This document shows, in pieces, positions 1-6,167 of a DNA stretch of 9,387 bases. The stretch's first letter is position 1. Each line of letters opens with the position of its first letter. A program made the translations under genes and the position numbers. The notes below the pieces were generated by a model that was not told where the DNA came from, did no database searches, and worked only from the letters and a program-made list of their open reading frames with translations. Origin of the DNA: Sulfitobacter sp. (GTDB lineage Bacteria; Pseudomonadota; Alphaproteobacteria; Rhodobacterales; Rhodobacteraceae); contig JAPKCR010000044.1 of the NCBI GenBank assembly GCA_026421135.1, positions 1 through 9,387 of the forward strand, written 5' to 3'.

Positions 1-595
1 CTTGGGCCAATTCGTGCATGACCACCCGTCACCCGAGAAACACGATCATGTGGTGCTCCACATGGCAAGCGGTGCGCGGATTACGTTCAATGACCCACGC
101 CGATTTGGCGCAATGGACTTGCTGGATACCCAAAACGCGGACGCTCATAAACTGCTGGCTGCAATCGGGCCAGAGCCGCTGGGCAATGATTTTCACGAGG
201 CCCATTTGGTAGCTGCGCTGAAGGGGCGCAACATGCCAATCAAATCCGCGCTGCTGGATCAACGCATCGTGGCGGGTCTTGGAAATATCTATGTCTGTGA
301 AACGCTTTACCGGGCGCGTATACATCCAGCTCGCAAGGCTGGGCGCATTTCAGCGGCGCGTGTGGCTGGGTTGGTGCCGATCATCCGGCAAGTATTGGAA
401 GAAGCGATCACAGCAGGCGGATCGACCCTGCGCGACTTCAAACAGGCAGATGGTGAATTGGGCTATTTCCAGCACAGTTTTGACGTCTATGGCCGCGAGG
501 GGGAACCCTGCCGCACAGACAGATGCAGCGGACAGATAGGGCGAATCGTTCAATCCGGAAGATCATCGTTCTACTGTTCGCAATGCCAAAGATAA
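1..595 (+). CDS. mutM: Formamidopyrimidine-DNA glycosylase (Fpg/MutM), 5'-truncated by window edge
   Basis: Base-excision repair enzyme that removes 8-oxoguanine and formamidopyrimidines from DNA and then nicks the abasic site (bifunctional glycosylase/lyase). About 197 C-terminal residues are present. Compared with the roughly 270-285 residue family, some 75-85 N-terminal residues lie outside the window, including the catalytic Pro and Glu at the N-terminus and the N-domain lysine. Visible family features are PEKHDHV, the DPRRFG motif, the helix-two-turn-helix segment with GLGNIY, the GGSTLRDF stretch, and a C-terminal zinc finger. Its cysteines are at residues 170, 175, 192 and 195 of the fragment. 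The first pair is spaced CX4C rather than the CX2C of E. coli, which the family signature allows. The finger keeps the DNA-contacting arginine in QSGRSSFYC. The first codon in the window (TTG at 2) is not a real start. The reading frame is intact to its TAA stop. Confidence 0.96.
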   Translation, partial: LGQFVHDHPSPEKHDHVVLHMASGARITFNDPRRFGAMDLLDTQNADAHKLLAAIGPEPLGNDFHEAHLVAALKGRNMPIKSALLDQRIVAGLGNIYVCETLYRARIHPARKAGRISAARVAGLVPIIRQVLEEAITAGGSTLRDFKQADGELGYFQHSFDVYGREGEPCRTDRCSGQIGRIVQSGRSSFYCSQCQR

Positions 596-596
596 C

Positions 597-634
597 TTGA
601 AACACCACACGCCCGTGATATTCACGTGTTTCAA
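597..634 (+). repeat. Inverted repeat in the mutM-enoyl-CoA hydratase gap
   Basis: TTGAAACAC (597-605) is the exact reverse complement of GTGTTTCAA (626-634), separated by 20 bases. A smaller nested inverted repeat, CGTGA (614-618) with TCACG (622-626), competes with the outer pairing at its right end. It starts two bases after the mutM stop, so it may act as a transcription terminator or 3' end stabiliser for mutM. No T tract follows, so it is not a classical intrinsic terminator. An operator role for the downstream gene is also possible. Confidence 0.35.
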
Positions 635-659
635 AGTGTAACAAACGAGAGCATTCTTG

Positions 660-1436
660 ATGGCGTATGAAACGATCACGGTCGATGTAGAAAATCACGT
701 AGCTTTGGTTACATTGAACCGACCGGATGCAATGAATGCCCTGAACGACGAGCTGATGAAAGAGCTCGCTGATGCGATGAAGGCGGCGCAGGAAAACGAA
801 AAAGTCCGCTGTATCGTCATTACCGGCTCTGAAAAAGCGTTCGCAGCAGGTGCCGATGTTGCGATGATGCGAGACAAAAGCTTTGTCGATGTGTTCGTTG
901 GCGACCTTTTCACCCCTGAAACAGATCAGATCATGCGTGTCCGCAAACCGATCATCGCAGCCGTTTCAGGCTACGCGCTTGGCGGTGGATGCGAACTGGC
1001 AATGATGTGTGATTTTATCATTTGTTCCGAAACTGCAAAGTTTGGCCAGCCCGAAATCAACCTTGGCGTTGTGGCCGGAATCGGCGGCACCCAGCGTTTG
1101 ACCCGCGCGATTGGCAAATCCAAAGCGATGGATATGAACCTGACCGGACGCTTTATGGACGCCGCAGAAGCAGAACGCGCAGGTCTGGTATCACGCGTTG
1201 TGCCCGTCAAAAAGCTGATGGAAGAAGCGATGGCCGCCGCTGGCAAGATCGCCGAGAAATCCATGATAACCACAATGGTCGTCAAAGAAGCCGTTAATCG
1301 CGCCTTCGAAGTACCGTTGCGCGAAGGCCTGTTGTTTGAACGCCGCGTGTTCCATTCGCTTTTCGCAACAGAAGATCAAAAGGAAGGCATGTCTGCTTTC
1401 CTCGAAAAACGCGAAGCTCAGTTCCGCGACAAGTAA
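660..1436 (+). CDS. Enoyl-CoA hydratase/isomerase (crotonase) family protein
   Basis: 258-residue cytoplasmic enzyme of the crotonase fold, expected to hydrate trans-2-enoyl-CoA to 3-hydroxyacyl-CoA in fatty-acid beta-oxidation or related acyl-CoA catabolism. Evidence: the N-terminal NRPDAMNAL motif, the CoA/oxyanion loop [10 protein letters not shown], the crotonase signature around [15 protein letters not shown], and two acidic residues at E112 (GGCELA) and E132 (GQPEINLG), spaced 20 apart like the two catalytic glutamates of rat mitochondrial hydratase. The C-terminal [15 protein letters not shown] is typical of short-chain hydratases. The ATG at 660 is preferred over the adjacent in-frame TTG at 657 because GAGAG at 647-651 sits 8 bases upstream of it. 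Family members differ in substrate, so chain length is not assigned. It is a stand-alone gene between mutM and rpsT, and no terminator is obvious after it. Confidence 0.93.
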   Translation: MAYETITVDVENHVALVTLNRPDAMNALNDELMKELADAMKAAQENEKVRCIVITGSEKAFAAGADVAMMRDKSFVDVFVGDLFTPETDQIMRVRKPIIAAVSGYALGGGCELAMMCDFIICSETAKFGQPEINLGVVAGIGGTQRLTRAIGKSKAMDMNLTGRFMDAAEAERAGLVSRVVPVKKLMEEAMAAAGKIAEKSMITTMVVKEAVNRAFEVPLREGLLFERRVFHSLFATEDQKEGMSAFLEKREAQFRDK

Positions 1437-1606
1437 AAACGTCTCTGCGGGTTTGCAAAGCGCATTTGGTTGGACTATAGGCAACCCCAATACATGCGCG
1501 TGCAGCCCGCTTAGGCTAGAATCACCTTATCGGAAATCGGCTCCGGTCTTTGGGTTTGTGTCGCGTATTCGCAATTTGAACAGACCTAAGATGAAGGATG
1601 ATCCTC

Positions 1607-1870
1607 ATGGCAAATACACCACAGGCAAAAAAGCGCGCTCGTCAGAACGAAGCCCGCTTTCAGATCAACAAAGCACGTCGTTCGCGCATCCGCACGTTCC
1701 TGCGCAAAGTTGAAGAAGCTCTCGAATCTGGTGACAAAGAAGCTTCCGTGGCGGCACTTCGCGCTGCTCAGCCAGAACTGATGCGCGGCGTTACTAAAGG
1801 TGTGTTTCATAAAAACACCGCTTCCCGGAAGATGTCACGCCTTGCATCGCGTGTAAAAGCACTGGGCTAA
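1607..1870 (+). CDS. rpsT: 30S ribosomal protein S20 (bS20)
   Basis: 87-residue, very basic small-subunit ribosomal protein that binds 16S rRNA early in 30S assembly. The N-terminus [18 protein letters not shown], the three-helix pattern rich in Arg and Lys, and the C-terminal [20 protein letters not shown] are diagnostic. The ATG at 1607 is chosen over the in-frame ATG at 1598 because AAGGA (1594-1598) is an ideal ribosome binding site 8 bases upstream, and because bS20 proteins begin MAN. The gene sits just upstream of dnaA, as is common in Alphaproteobacteria, but a strong terminator (1905-1932) separates the two, so they are probably separate transcription units. The 170 bases before it hold no clear consensus promoter. 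Confidence 0.98.
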   Translation: MANTPQAKKRARQNEARFQINKARRSRIRTFLRKVEEALESGDKEASVAALRAAQPELMRGVTKGVFHKNTASRKMSRLASRVKALG

Positions 1871-1904
1871 ATCGGGAACGATTCACCTAAGCTATTGAAA
1901 AATT

Positions 1905-1932
1905 AAGGCATCGCTTGGCGGTGCCTTTTTTT
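1905..1932 (+). terminator. Intrinsic (Rho-independent) terminator of rpsT
   Basis: AAGGCATCGC (1905-1914) pairs with GCGGTGCCTT (1918-1927), giving a ten-base-pair stem with one G-U pair and a three-base loop. An uninterrupted run of seven T (1926-1932) overlaps the stem base. The stem begins 34 bases after the rpsT stop codon. This is the clearest intrinsic terminator in the window, and it isolates dnaA transcription from rpsT. Confidence 0.92.
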
Positions 1933-2004
1933 GTTGTCTTGTTAATACTTTTTGCACGAGAGAGATTCTTTTCAACCAATCACTGAGTCAAGTTTGAAGA
2001 TGTG

Positions 2005-2034
2005 TTGAAACGGCGCCATTTACATTGCTAGAAG
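2005..2034 (+). promoter_or_regulatory. Candidate dnaA promoter with extended -10
   Basis: TTGAAA (2005-2010, five of six bases of the sigma70 -35 consensus) is followed after 18 bases by TAGAAG (2029-2034, four of six). The -10 hexamer is preceded by TG one base away, the extended -10 arrangement. GANTC sites lie at 1985-1989 and 2045-2049, immediately on either side. If used, the dnaA leader would be about 350 bases long. This is a pattern match only. Confidence 0.33.
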
Positions 2035-2137
2035 TGTTGAGCGCGATTCATTTCGCTTGGGGGGATGGGCCCGAACGGATCTTTGTATTTGCTAGAATGC
2101 ACTGATCTAGACGGGGATATTTTGGATACCTTGCTAG
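2025..2137 (+). repeat. Three TTGCTAG direct repeats upstream of dnaA
   Basis: TTGCTAGAA occurs at 2025-2033 and again exactly at 2089-2097, and TTGCTAG recurs at 2131-2137. A fourth CTAG lies at 2107-2110. CTAG is a rare tetranucleotide in many bacterial genomes, so four copies in about 110 bases stand out. Two of the repeats coincide with extended -10 like sequences, so they may simply be promoter elements. A binding site for an unknown regulator is the alternative. Confidence 0.4.
2090..2098 (+). promoter_or_regulatory. Extended -10 element, second candidate dnaA promoter
   Basis: TGCTAGAAT contains TAGAAT, five of six bases of the -10 consensus, with the extended TG motif in the right place. 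No -35 match is found at 16-18 bases upstream, which an extended -10 promoter can sometimes tolerate. A transcript from here would start near 2105 and carry the whole 2196-2311 hairpin block in a leader of nearly 300 bases. Confidence 0.3.
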
Positions 2138-2195
2138 GGGTTTCCAATCATTCTGCAGATGTAGCTACCCGCACATTTGCCCTGTCTTTGATACT

Positions 2196-2256
2196 TCGAA
2201 CGGTGCGTTCGACAGCAATGCTTGGCTTTTTTTTGCCTAAAGCATCAATGTCGAAT
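2196..2256 (+). promoter_or_regulatory. Mutually exclusive stem-loops in the dnaA leader
   Basis: Two structures share one strand. Structure A is a perfect hairpin: TCGAACG (2196-2202) with CGTTCGA (2206-2212), a GTG loop. Structure B is a longer interrupted hairpin: TTCGACA (2208-2214) with TGTCGAA (2249-2255), then a 3x3 internal loop, ATGCTT (2218-2223) with AAGCAT (2240-2245), and GGC (2224-2226) with GCC (2235-2237), a two-base bulge, and a loop of eight T (2227-2234). Both use bases 2208-2212, so only one can form fully at a time. The block lies 142-202 bases upstream of the dnaA ATG. A regulatory leader is inferred. DNA-level palindromic binding sites are an alternative. Confidence 0.5.
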
Positions 2257-2290
2257 TGAACCTTGTAAAATATGTCCGAAGGACGTTTGG

Positions 2291-2311
2291 CCGGTTTCCC
2301 GATGGGACCGG
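2291..2311 (+). promoter_or_regulatory. GC-rich hairpin in the proximal dnaA leader
   Basis: CCGGT (2291-2295) pairs with ACCGG (2307-2311), and CCC (2298-2300) pairs with GGG (2304-2306). There is a two-base TT bulge on the left arm and a GAT loop. It ends 86 bases before the chosen dnaA start and is not followed by a T run, so it is unlikely to be an intrinsic terminator. It may be a leader stability or translation-control element. Confidence 0.35.
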
Positions 2312-2397
2312 GATAGCGGCCTGTTGCCTTCTGACAAGAGTAACATTTGCGGTCAGCCTTTTTTCAGGTGTCGCAGGCGATTGGGGCAGTTGGGGAC

Positions 2398-3756
2398 ATG
2401 ATGCAGGCGCAGTGGGCAAAAATACGAAACCGTTTATTAAAGACAGTAGGGCAGAATAACTTTACCACGTGGATTGATCCGCTATCACTTGGGGCTACAG
2501 AAGACGGCGTAAGCACGCTGTTCGTCCCGACGAATTTTTTCGGCAATTACGTCAGCCAGAATTTTGCAGACCTGATTTTGCATGAGATGCAGAACGAGAG
2601 CGACGGCATCACGCGCCTAAAGTTTACCGTAGGCGGTGCCGAAAAATCTGCTGCAGTCGAGGCACCCAAAGTCTCCGCCAAACCTGCACCAATTCAAGCT
2701 GCCAACAGCAATTCGCTGAACACAGCCCCTTTGGATGCGCGGTTCAGCTTTGATAATTTCGTTGTCGGCAAGCCAAATGAACTGGCCCACGCCGCCGCCC
2801 GCCGTGTCGCCGAAGGTGGCCCCGTAACTTTCAACCCGCTGTTCCTGTACGGTGGTGTTGGCCTTGGCAAAACCCACCTGATGCACGCGATTGCCCAAGA
2901 ATTGCATATCCGCAAGCCAGAGCTGAACGTGCTGTATCTGTCAGCCGAACAATTCATGTACCGTTTTGTTCAGGCCCTGCGTGACCGCAAGATGATGGAT
3001 TTCAAAGAAATATTCCGGTCGGTTGATGTGCTGATGGTCGATGACGTTCAGTTCATTGCGGGCAAGGACAGCACCCAAGAAGAGTTCTTTCACACCTTCA
3101 ACGCGCTGGTTGATCAGAACAAACAGATCATCATTTCCGCTGATCGCGCCCCCGGCGAGATTAAGGACCTGGAGGACCGCGTGAAATCGCGCCTTCAGTG
3201 TGGGTTGGTGGTTGATCTACATCCAACCGACTATGAACTGCGTTTGGGTATCCTTCAAAGCAAGGTCGAAACACAGCAGAAAAATTATCCGGGTTTGGAA
3301 GTCGAAGCTGGTGTACTGGAATTTCTTGCTCACCGTATCACGACGAACGTACGCGTTCTCGAAGGTGCGCTGACCCGTCTGTTCGCCTTTGCATCGCTCG
3401 TCGGGCGTGAGATCAATATGGACCTGACCCAAGATTGTTTGGCAGATGTCCTGCGCGCCTCTGAGCGCAAGATCAGCATCGAAGAAATCCAACGCAAGGT
3501 ATCAGAGCACTATAACATTCGCCTTAGTGACATGGTTGGCCCGAAACGCCTGCGCAGCTATGCGCGGCCTCGCCAGGTGGCGATGTATCTGTCCAAAAAG
3601 CTGACCAGCCGCTCTTTGCCGGAAATCGGCCGTCGCTTTGGCGGACGCGATCACACGACTGTCATGCACGGCGTAAAGCGCATCGAAGAGCTTAAGCAAA
3701 GCGATGGCCAAATCGCCGAAGATCTGGAATTGCTGCGCCGCGCATTGGAAGCATAA
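2398..3756 (+). CDS. dnaA: Chromosomal replication initiator protein DnaA
   Basis: 452-residue AAA+ ATPase that binds DnaA boxes, melts the origin and loads the DnaB helicase. It is also a transcription regulator, often of its own gene. Domain I (helicase/self-interaction; QWAKIRNRLLKTVGQNNFTTWIDPL) occupies roughly residues 1-75. A variable linker rich in Ala, Pro and Ser follows to about 110. The AAA+ core has Walker A GGVGLGKTH at 152-160, Walker B with D215-D216 (LMVDDVQFI), and the LEDRVKSRLQCGL arginine-finger region. Domain IV ends with the DnaA signature GRDHTTVMHGVKRI around 416-428. The start is uncertain: ATG occurs at 2398 and 2401, and in-frame GTG (2368) and TTG (2347) lie upstream. 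The ATGs are preferred because the residues beyond them look unlike domain I and GGGGA (2392-2396) is the only nearby purine-rich stretch, though its spacing is short. Confidence 0.98.
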   Translation: MMQAQWAKIRNRLLKTVGQNNFTTWIDPLSLGATEDGVSTLFVPTNFFGNYVSQNFADLILHEMQNESDGITRLKFTVGGAEKSAAVEAPKVSAKPAPIQAANSNSLNTAPLDARFSFDNFVVGKPNELAHAAARRVAEGGPVTFNPLFLYGGVGLGKTHLMHAIAQELHIRKPELNVLYLSAEQFMYRFVQALRDRKMMDFKEIFRSVDVLMVDDVQFIAGKDSTQEEFFHTFNALVDQNKQIIISADRAPGEIKDLEDRVKSRLQCGLVVDLHPTDYELRLGILQSKVETQQKNYPGLEVEAGVLEFLAHRITTNVRVLEGALTRLFAFASLVGREINMDLTQDCLADVLRASERKISIEEIQRKVSEHYNIRLSDMVGPKRLRSYARPRQVAMYLSKKLTSRSLPEIGRRFGGRDHTTVMHGVKRIEELKQSDGQIAEDLELLRRALEA

Positions 3757-3761
3757 TCCCC

Positions 3762-3841
3762 ACATCCACAGCAGAACACGCGCGAAGGCCTTGACGGGCC
3801 TTCGTTTCGCGCTGAAAAGTCAATAAAACTCTTGTGAATAC
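3762..3841. promoter_or_regulatory. Two DnaA-box-like sites in the dnaA-dnaN gap
   Basis: ACATCCACA (3762-3770, + strand) matches seven of nine bases of TTATNCACA and keeps the full ATCCACA core. TGTGAATAC (3833-3841) reads GTATTCACA on the - strand, eight of nine. They flank the hairpin described separately. Seven-of-nine matches also occur by chance elsewhere (for example inside mutM), so only the second is noteworthy alone. Possible roles are DnaA feedback on dnaN or a minor origin element. Both are inference. Confidence 0.3.
3780..3812 (+). terminator. Hairpin after dnaA, possible terminator or attenuator
   Basis: CGAAGGCC (3783-3790) pairs with GGCCTTCG (3797-3804) around a six-base loop, starting 26 bases after the dnaA stop. 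Only three T follow. An alternative, overlapping pairing is GCGCGAA (3780-3786) with TTCGCGC (3806-3812), which can extend or replace the base of the first stem. It is probably a terminator or partial attenuator between dnaA and dnaN. The weak T tract makes complete termination doubtful. Confidence 0.5.
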
Positions 3842-3890
3842 ACCGGTATCGGGTAGTTTGCCCTCCCGGACTGCCGGAATGGAGATGGAA

Positions 3891-5009
3891 ATGAAATTCA
3901 GCATCGAACGCGCCGCACTGCTTAAAGCTGTGTCACAGGCCCAATCAGTGGTCGAGCGCCGGAATACCATTCCGATCCTTGCCAACGTACTGATCGAAGC
4001 GGAAGGCAGTGATGCGTCTTTTCGTGCCACTGATCTGGACATCGAGGTCGTGGACAAGGCCCCCGCTCAGGTCGAGCGTGCAGGTGCCACCACCGTTTCA
4101 GCCACAACATTGCACGAAATTGTTCGCAAGCTGCCCGATGGGGCGTTGATTACCCTGACGTCTGACAGTGCCGCTGGACGTCTGACCGTCGAAGCGGGGC
4201 GCTCGAACTTTTCGCTGGCGACATTACCTCGCGAAGATTTTCCTGTAATGGCGACGTCCGAATATCAGTCGAACTTCAAGGCCCCTGCGCCTGTGCTGCG
4301 CCGCCTGTTCGATAAATCGAAATTCGCGATCTCGACCGAAGAAACTCGGTATTACCTGAATGGCGTTTACATGCACATTTCGGAAAGCGATGGCAGCAAG
4401 GTATTGCGCTGCGTCGCCACCGATGGTCACCGTCTGGCCCGAATTGACGCGCCGATGCCTGATGGTGCCGCTGACATGCCGGGCGTGATTGTCCCACGCA
4501 AAACGGTCGGCGAATTGCGCAAACTGCTGGACGATGACGAGATGGAAATTGCAGTGTCGGTGTCCGAGACCAAAATCCGTTTCGCGACACCTGACATCAC
4601 GCTGACCTCCAAGGTCATCGACGGGACGTTCCCCGATTACACACGCGTAATCCCTCAGGGCAACACCCGCAAAATGGAAGTCGACGCCAGTGATTTCGCC
4701 CGAGCCGTCGATCGTGTTGCTACAGTTAGCTCCGAACGGTCCCGCGCAGTCAAGCTGCAGTTGGACGAAGACCGCTTGATCCTTTCTGTAAATGCGCCTG
4801 ACAGTGGTGCCGCAGAAGAAGAGCTGGTCGTAGCCTATTCCGATGAACGGCTGGAAATCGGCTTTAACGCCAAATACCTGCTGGAAATCGCAAGCCAGGT
4901 AGATCGCGAAAATGCTGTGTTCCTGTTCAACTCATCTGGTGATCCGACATTGATGCGTGAAGGCAACGATATGTCTGCCGTCTATGTCGTAATGCCAATG
5001 CGTGTGTGA
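3891..5009 (+). CDS. dnaN: DNA polymerase III subunit beta (sliding clamp)
   Basis: 372-residue ring-forming processivity factor that encircles DNA and tethers polymerase III, MutS, ligase and other partners. Three clamp domains of about 120 residues each fit the length (E. coli 366). Visible landmarks are the N-terminal MKFSIERAALLK, RRNTIPILANVL, the hydrophobic partner-binding pocket motif ATDGHRLA at residues 176-183, FPDYTRVIP, and the C-terminal YVVMPMRV, equivalent to the usual MPMRL end that lines the binding pocket. The ATG at 3891 is chosen because GGAG (3881-3884) is a well-placed ribosome binding site and the family begins at MKF. An in-frame extension back to 3834 has no such support. 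It is the first gene of a probable dnaN-recF-exporter run. I see no confident promoter in the 134-base gap before it. Confidence 0.98.
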   Translation: MKFSIERAALLKAVSQAQSVVERRNTIPILANVLIEAEGSDASFRATDLDIEVVDKAPAQVERAGATTVSATTLHEIVRKLPDGALITLTSDSAAGRLTVEAGRSNFSLATLPREDFPVMATSEYQSNFKAPAPVLRRLFDKSKFAISTEETRYYLNGVYMHISESDGSKVLRCVATDGHRLARIDAPMPDGAADMPGVIVPRKTVGELRKLLDDDEMEIAVSVSETKIRFATPDITLTSKVIDGTFPDYTRVIPQGNTRKMEVDASDFARAVDRVATVSSERSRAVKLQLDEDRLILSVNAPDSGAAEEELVVAYSDERLEIGFNAKYLLEIASQVDRENAVFLFNSSGDPTLMREGNDMSAVYVVMPMRV

Positions 5010-5015
5010 CGCGCC

Positions 5016-5064
5016 GGAATCTTTCAAGAATTCCAGCCCGTTTTCTTTGAAGGAAAACGGCGCT
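5016..5064 (+). promoter_or_regulatory. Tandem stem-loops between dnaN and recF that occlude the recF RBS
   Basis: The first, weaker stem pairs GGAAT (5016-5020) with ATTCC (5030-5034), plus a CT/AG pair inside and a bulged A. The second is strong: CCGTTTTC (5038-5045) pairs exactly with GAAAACGG (5053-5060), with further pairing inside (5046-5047 with 5051-5052) and outside (AGC 5035-5037 with GCT 5062-5064 across a bulged C). The only Shine-Dalgarno-like sequence before recF, GAAGGA (5049-5054), lies in the loop and right arm of this hairpin. It may limit recF translation or act as a weak terminator after dnaN. No T run follows. Confidence 0.5.
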
Positions 5065-5069
5065 GAACA

Positions 5070-6167
5070 ATGACACAGCTATTCATTTCAAATTTGACGC
5101 TGTCGCACTTCAGGTCGCACAAACGCGCTGTGATCGAAACTGATGCGCGTTCCGTAGCGATACACGGCCCAAATGGTGCGGGTAAAACCAATATCCTCGA
5201 GGCTGTCTCTCTCCTTTCGCCCGGTCGTGGCCTGCGACGGGCCAGCGCCCTGGACATGACGCGCCGACCAGAAGCGCTAGGTTGGAAAATCACTGCGATC
5301 CTGCATTCGTTAGGTCAGGTTCACGAGATTGAGGTCTGGTCAGAGAATGGTGCAGCAAGACAAGTACGCATCGACGGCAAGGCCACCCCTCAGACCGGGC
5401 TTGGCCGTATCGCACGTTTATTGTGGTTGATTCCATCAATGGACAGGTTGTGGATTGAAGGTGCCGATGGCCGTCGCCGTTTCCTTGACCGGATGACGCT
5501 CAGCTTTCTACCCGATCATGCTGAACAGTCCCTCGCTTATGAAAAAGCGATGCGCGAGCGGAATCGCCTGCTCAAGGATATGGTCCGCGAGCCATCTTGG
5601 TATATTGCCCTTGAACAGCAGCTTGCCGAAGCAGGGGCCGCAATCCACGCAAACAGGCTGGCAGCACTTGAGGCAATTACCGAGGCACAAGAGCAAGTCG
5701 AGACAGCCTTTCCAATCGCGACGCTAAAGCTGGTCTGTGACATGCCATCATCGCCACAAGATTTGCGGGCCGCGCTTGCCGATAACCGGATGCGCGACTT
5801 GTCAGCGGGGCGCACTTTGATTGGTCCGCATCGCGCCGATCTTGAGGGCATTTATGCTGCCAAAGACATTCCCGCGCGCGATTGTTCAACCGGCGAGCAA
5901 AAAGCACTGCTTGTGTCCCTGATCCTTGCGAATGCCCGCGCTTTGGCAGCTGACTTTGGGGCCCCGCCATTGCTTTTGCTTGACGAGGTGGCGGCCCATT
6001 TGGATGCGAACCGTCGCGCAGCGCTTTACGACGAGCTATCGGCCCTTGGCGCGCAGGCATGGATGACCGGCACGGGGGCAGAATTGTTTGATACGCTCGG
6101 CAACCGCGCGCAAACCCTTGAGGTCGCTGAAACCGACGGCATTTCAGAAGTAAGGATGCTGCCATGA
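5070..6167 (+). CDS. recF: DNA replication/repair protein RecF
   Basis: 365-residue SMC-like ABC ATPase that works with RecO and RecR to load RecA at single-strand gaps and protects stalled forks. Evidence: the N-terminal LTLSHFRSHKR typical of RecF, Walker A GPNGAGKT at residues 33-40, the ABC signature-like STGEQKALL beginning at residue 273, and Walker B LLLLDEVAAHLDA with D305-E306. Length is close to the family norm (about 360). The ATG at 5070 gives the conserved N-terminus. The best ribosome binding site, GAAGGA (5049-5054), is 15 bases away, which is long, and it is caught in a hairpin. Low or conditional translation, or coupling to dnaN, is therefore likely. The stop codon overlaps the next gene's start in an ATGA junction, indicating translational coupling downstream. 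Confidence 0.96.
   Translation: MTQLFISNLTLSHFRSHKRAVIETDARSVAIHGPNGAGKTNILEAVSLLSPGRGLRRASALDMTRRPEALGWKITAILHSLGQVHEIEVWSENGAARQVRIDGKATPQTGLGRIARLLWLIPSMDRLWIEGADGRRRFLDRMTLSFLPDHAEQSLAYEKAMRERNRLLKDMVREPSWYIALEQQLAEAGAAIHANRLAALEAITEAQEQVETAFPIATLKLVCDMPSSPQDLRAALADNRMRDLSAGRTLIGPHRADLEGIYAAKDIPARDCSTGEQKALLVSLILANARALAADFGAPPLLLLDEVAAHLDANRRAALYDELSALGAQAWMTGTGAELFDTLGNRAQTLEVAETDGISEVRMLP

Larger units (their letters stand above)
1880..2049. promoter_or_regulatory. Cluster of four GANTC (CcrM-type methylation) sites
   Basis: GATTC at 1880-1884, GATTC at 1964-1968, GAGTC at 1985-1989 and GATTC at 2045-2049. GANTC is the target of the alphaproteobacterial adenine methyltransferase CcrM. 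In Caulobacter, methylation of a GANTC site in the dnaA promoter influences dnaA transcription (established knowledge). I counted only about a dozen other GANTC sites by eye across the remaining 9.2 kb, so four within 170 bases is a local enrichment. Three of them lie between the rpsT terminator and the first candidate dnaA promoter -10 element or directly beside it. Methylation control here is inference. Confidence 0.5.
1871..2397. other. Long rpsT-dnaA intergenic region, candidate dnaA control region
   Basis: This 527-base stretch contains no convincing gene. In order it carries the rpsT terminator, four GANTC sites between 1880 and 2049, three TTGCTAG repeats (2025, 2089, 2131) with promoter-like surroundings, a stem-loop block at 2196-2256 with alternative pairings, and another GC-rich hairpin at 2291-2311. 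It looks richer in A and T than the flanking genes. No canonical DnaA box (TTATNCACA) was found. The best matches are seven of nine: TTTTGCACG at 1950-1958, and TGTGTTGAA at 2001-2009 on the other strand. It is most simply read as the dnaA promoter and mRNA leader. It may also contribute to origin function, but the sequence does not prove that. Confidence 0.6.

Noticed and set aside
1453..1481. Possible rpsT promoter TTGCAA (1453-1458) with TATAGG (1476-1481), 17-base spacing
   Set aside because: Each hexamer matches only four of six bases, and another -10 like TAGAAT (1517-1522) has no partner -35. Neither is good enough to annotate.
1468..1486. GGTTG/CAACC mini-hairpin after the enoyl-CoA hydratase gene
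   Set aside because: Only five base pairs with a nine-base loop and no T run. It is not distinguishable from chance.
1942..1945. TTAA motifs near the rpsT terminator as CtrA sites
   Set aside because: CtrA sites need two TTAA halves seven bases apart. Neither TTAA at 1903-1906 nor 1942-1945 has a proper partner.
2065..2259. A 64-codon open frame between rpsT and dnaA, starting just after a run of six G
   Set aside because: The G run abuts the ATG with no proper spacing, the predicted peptide resembles no family I recognise, and it runs through the TTGCTAG repeats and the hairpin block. Regulatory DNA explains the region better.
3834..3890. N-terminal extension of dnaN by 19 codons
   Set aside because: The start at 3891 has an ideal GGAG ribosome binding site and matches the conserved MKF N-terminus. 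The extension has neither.
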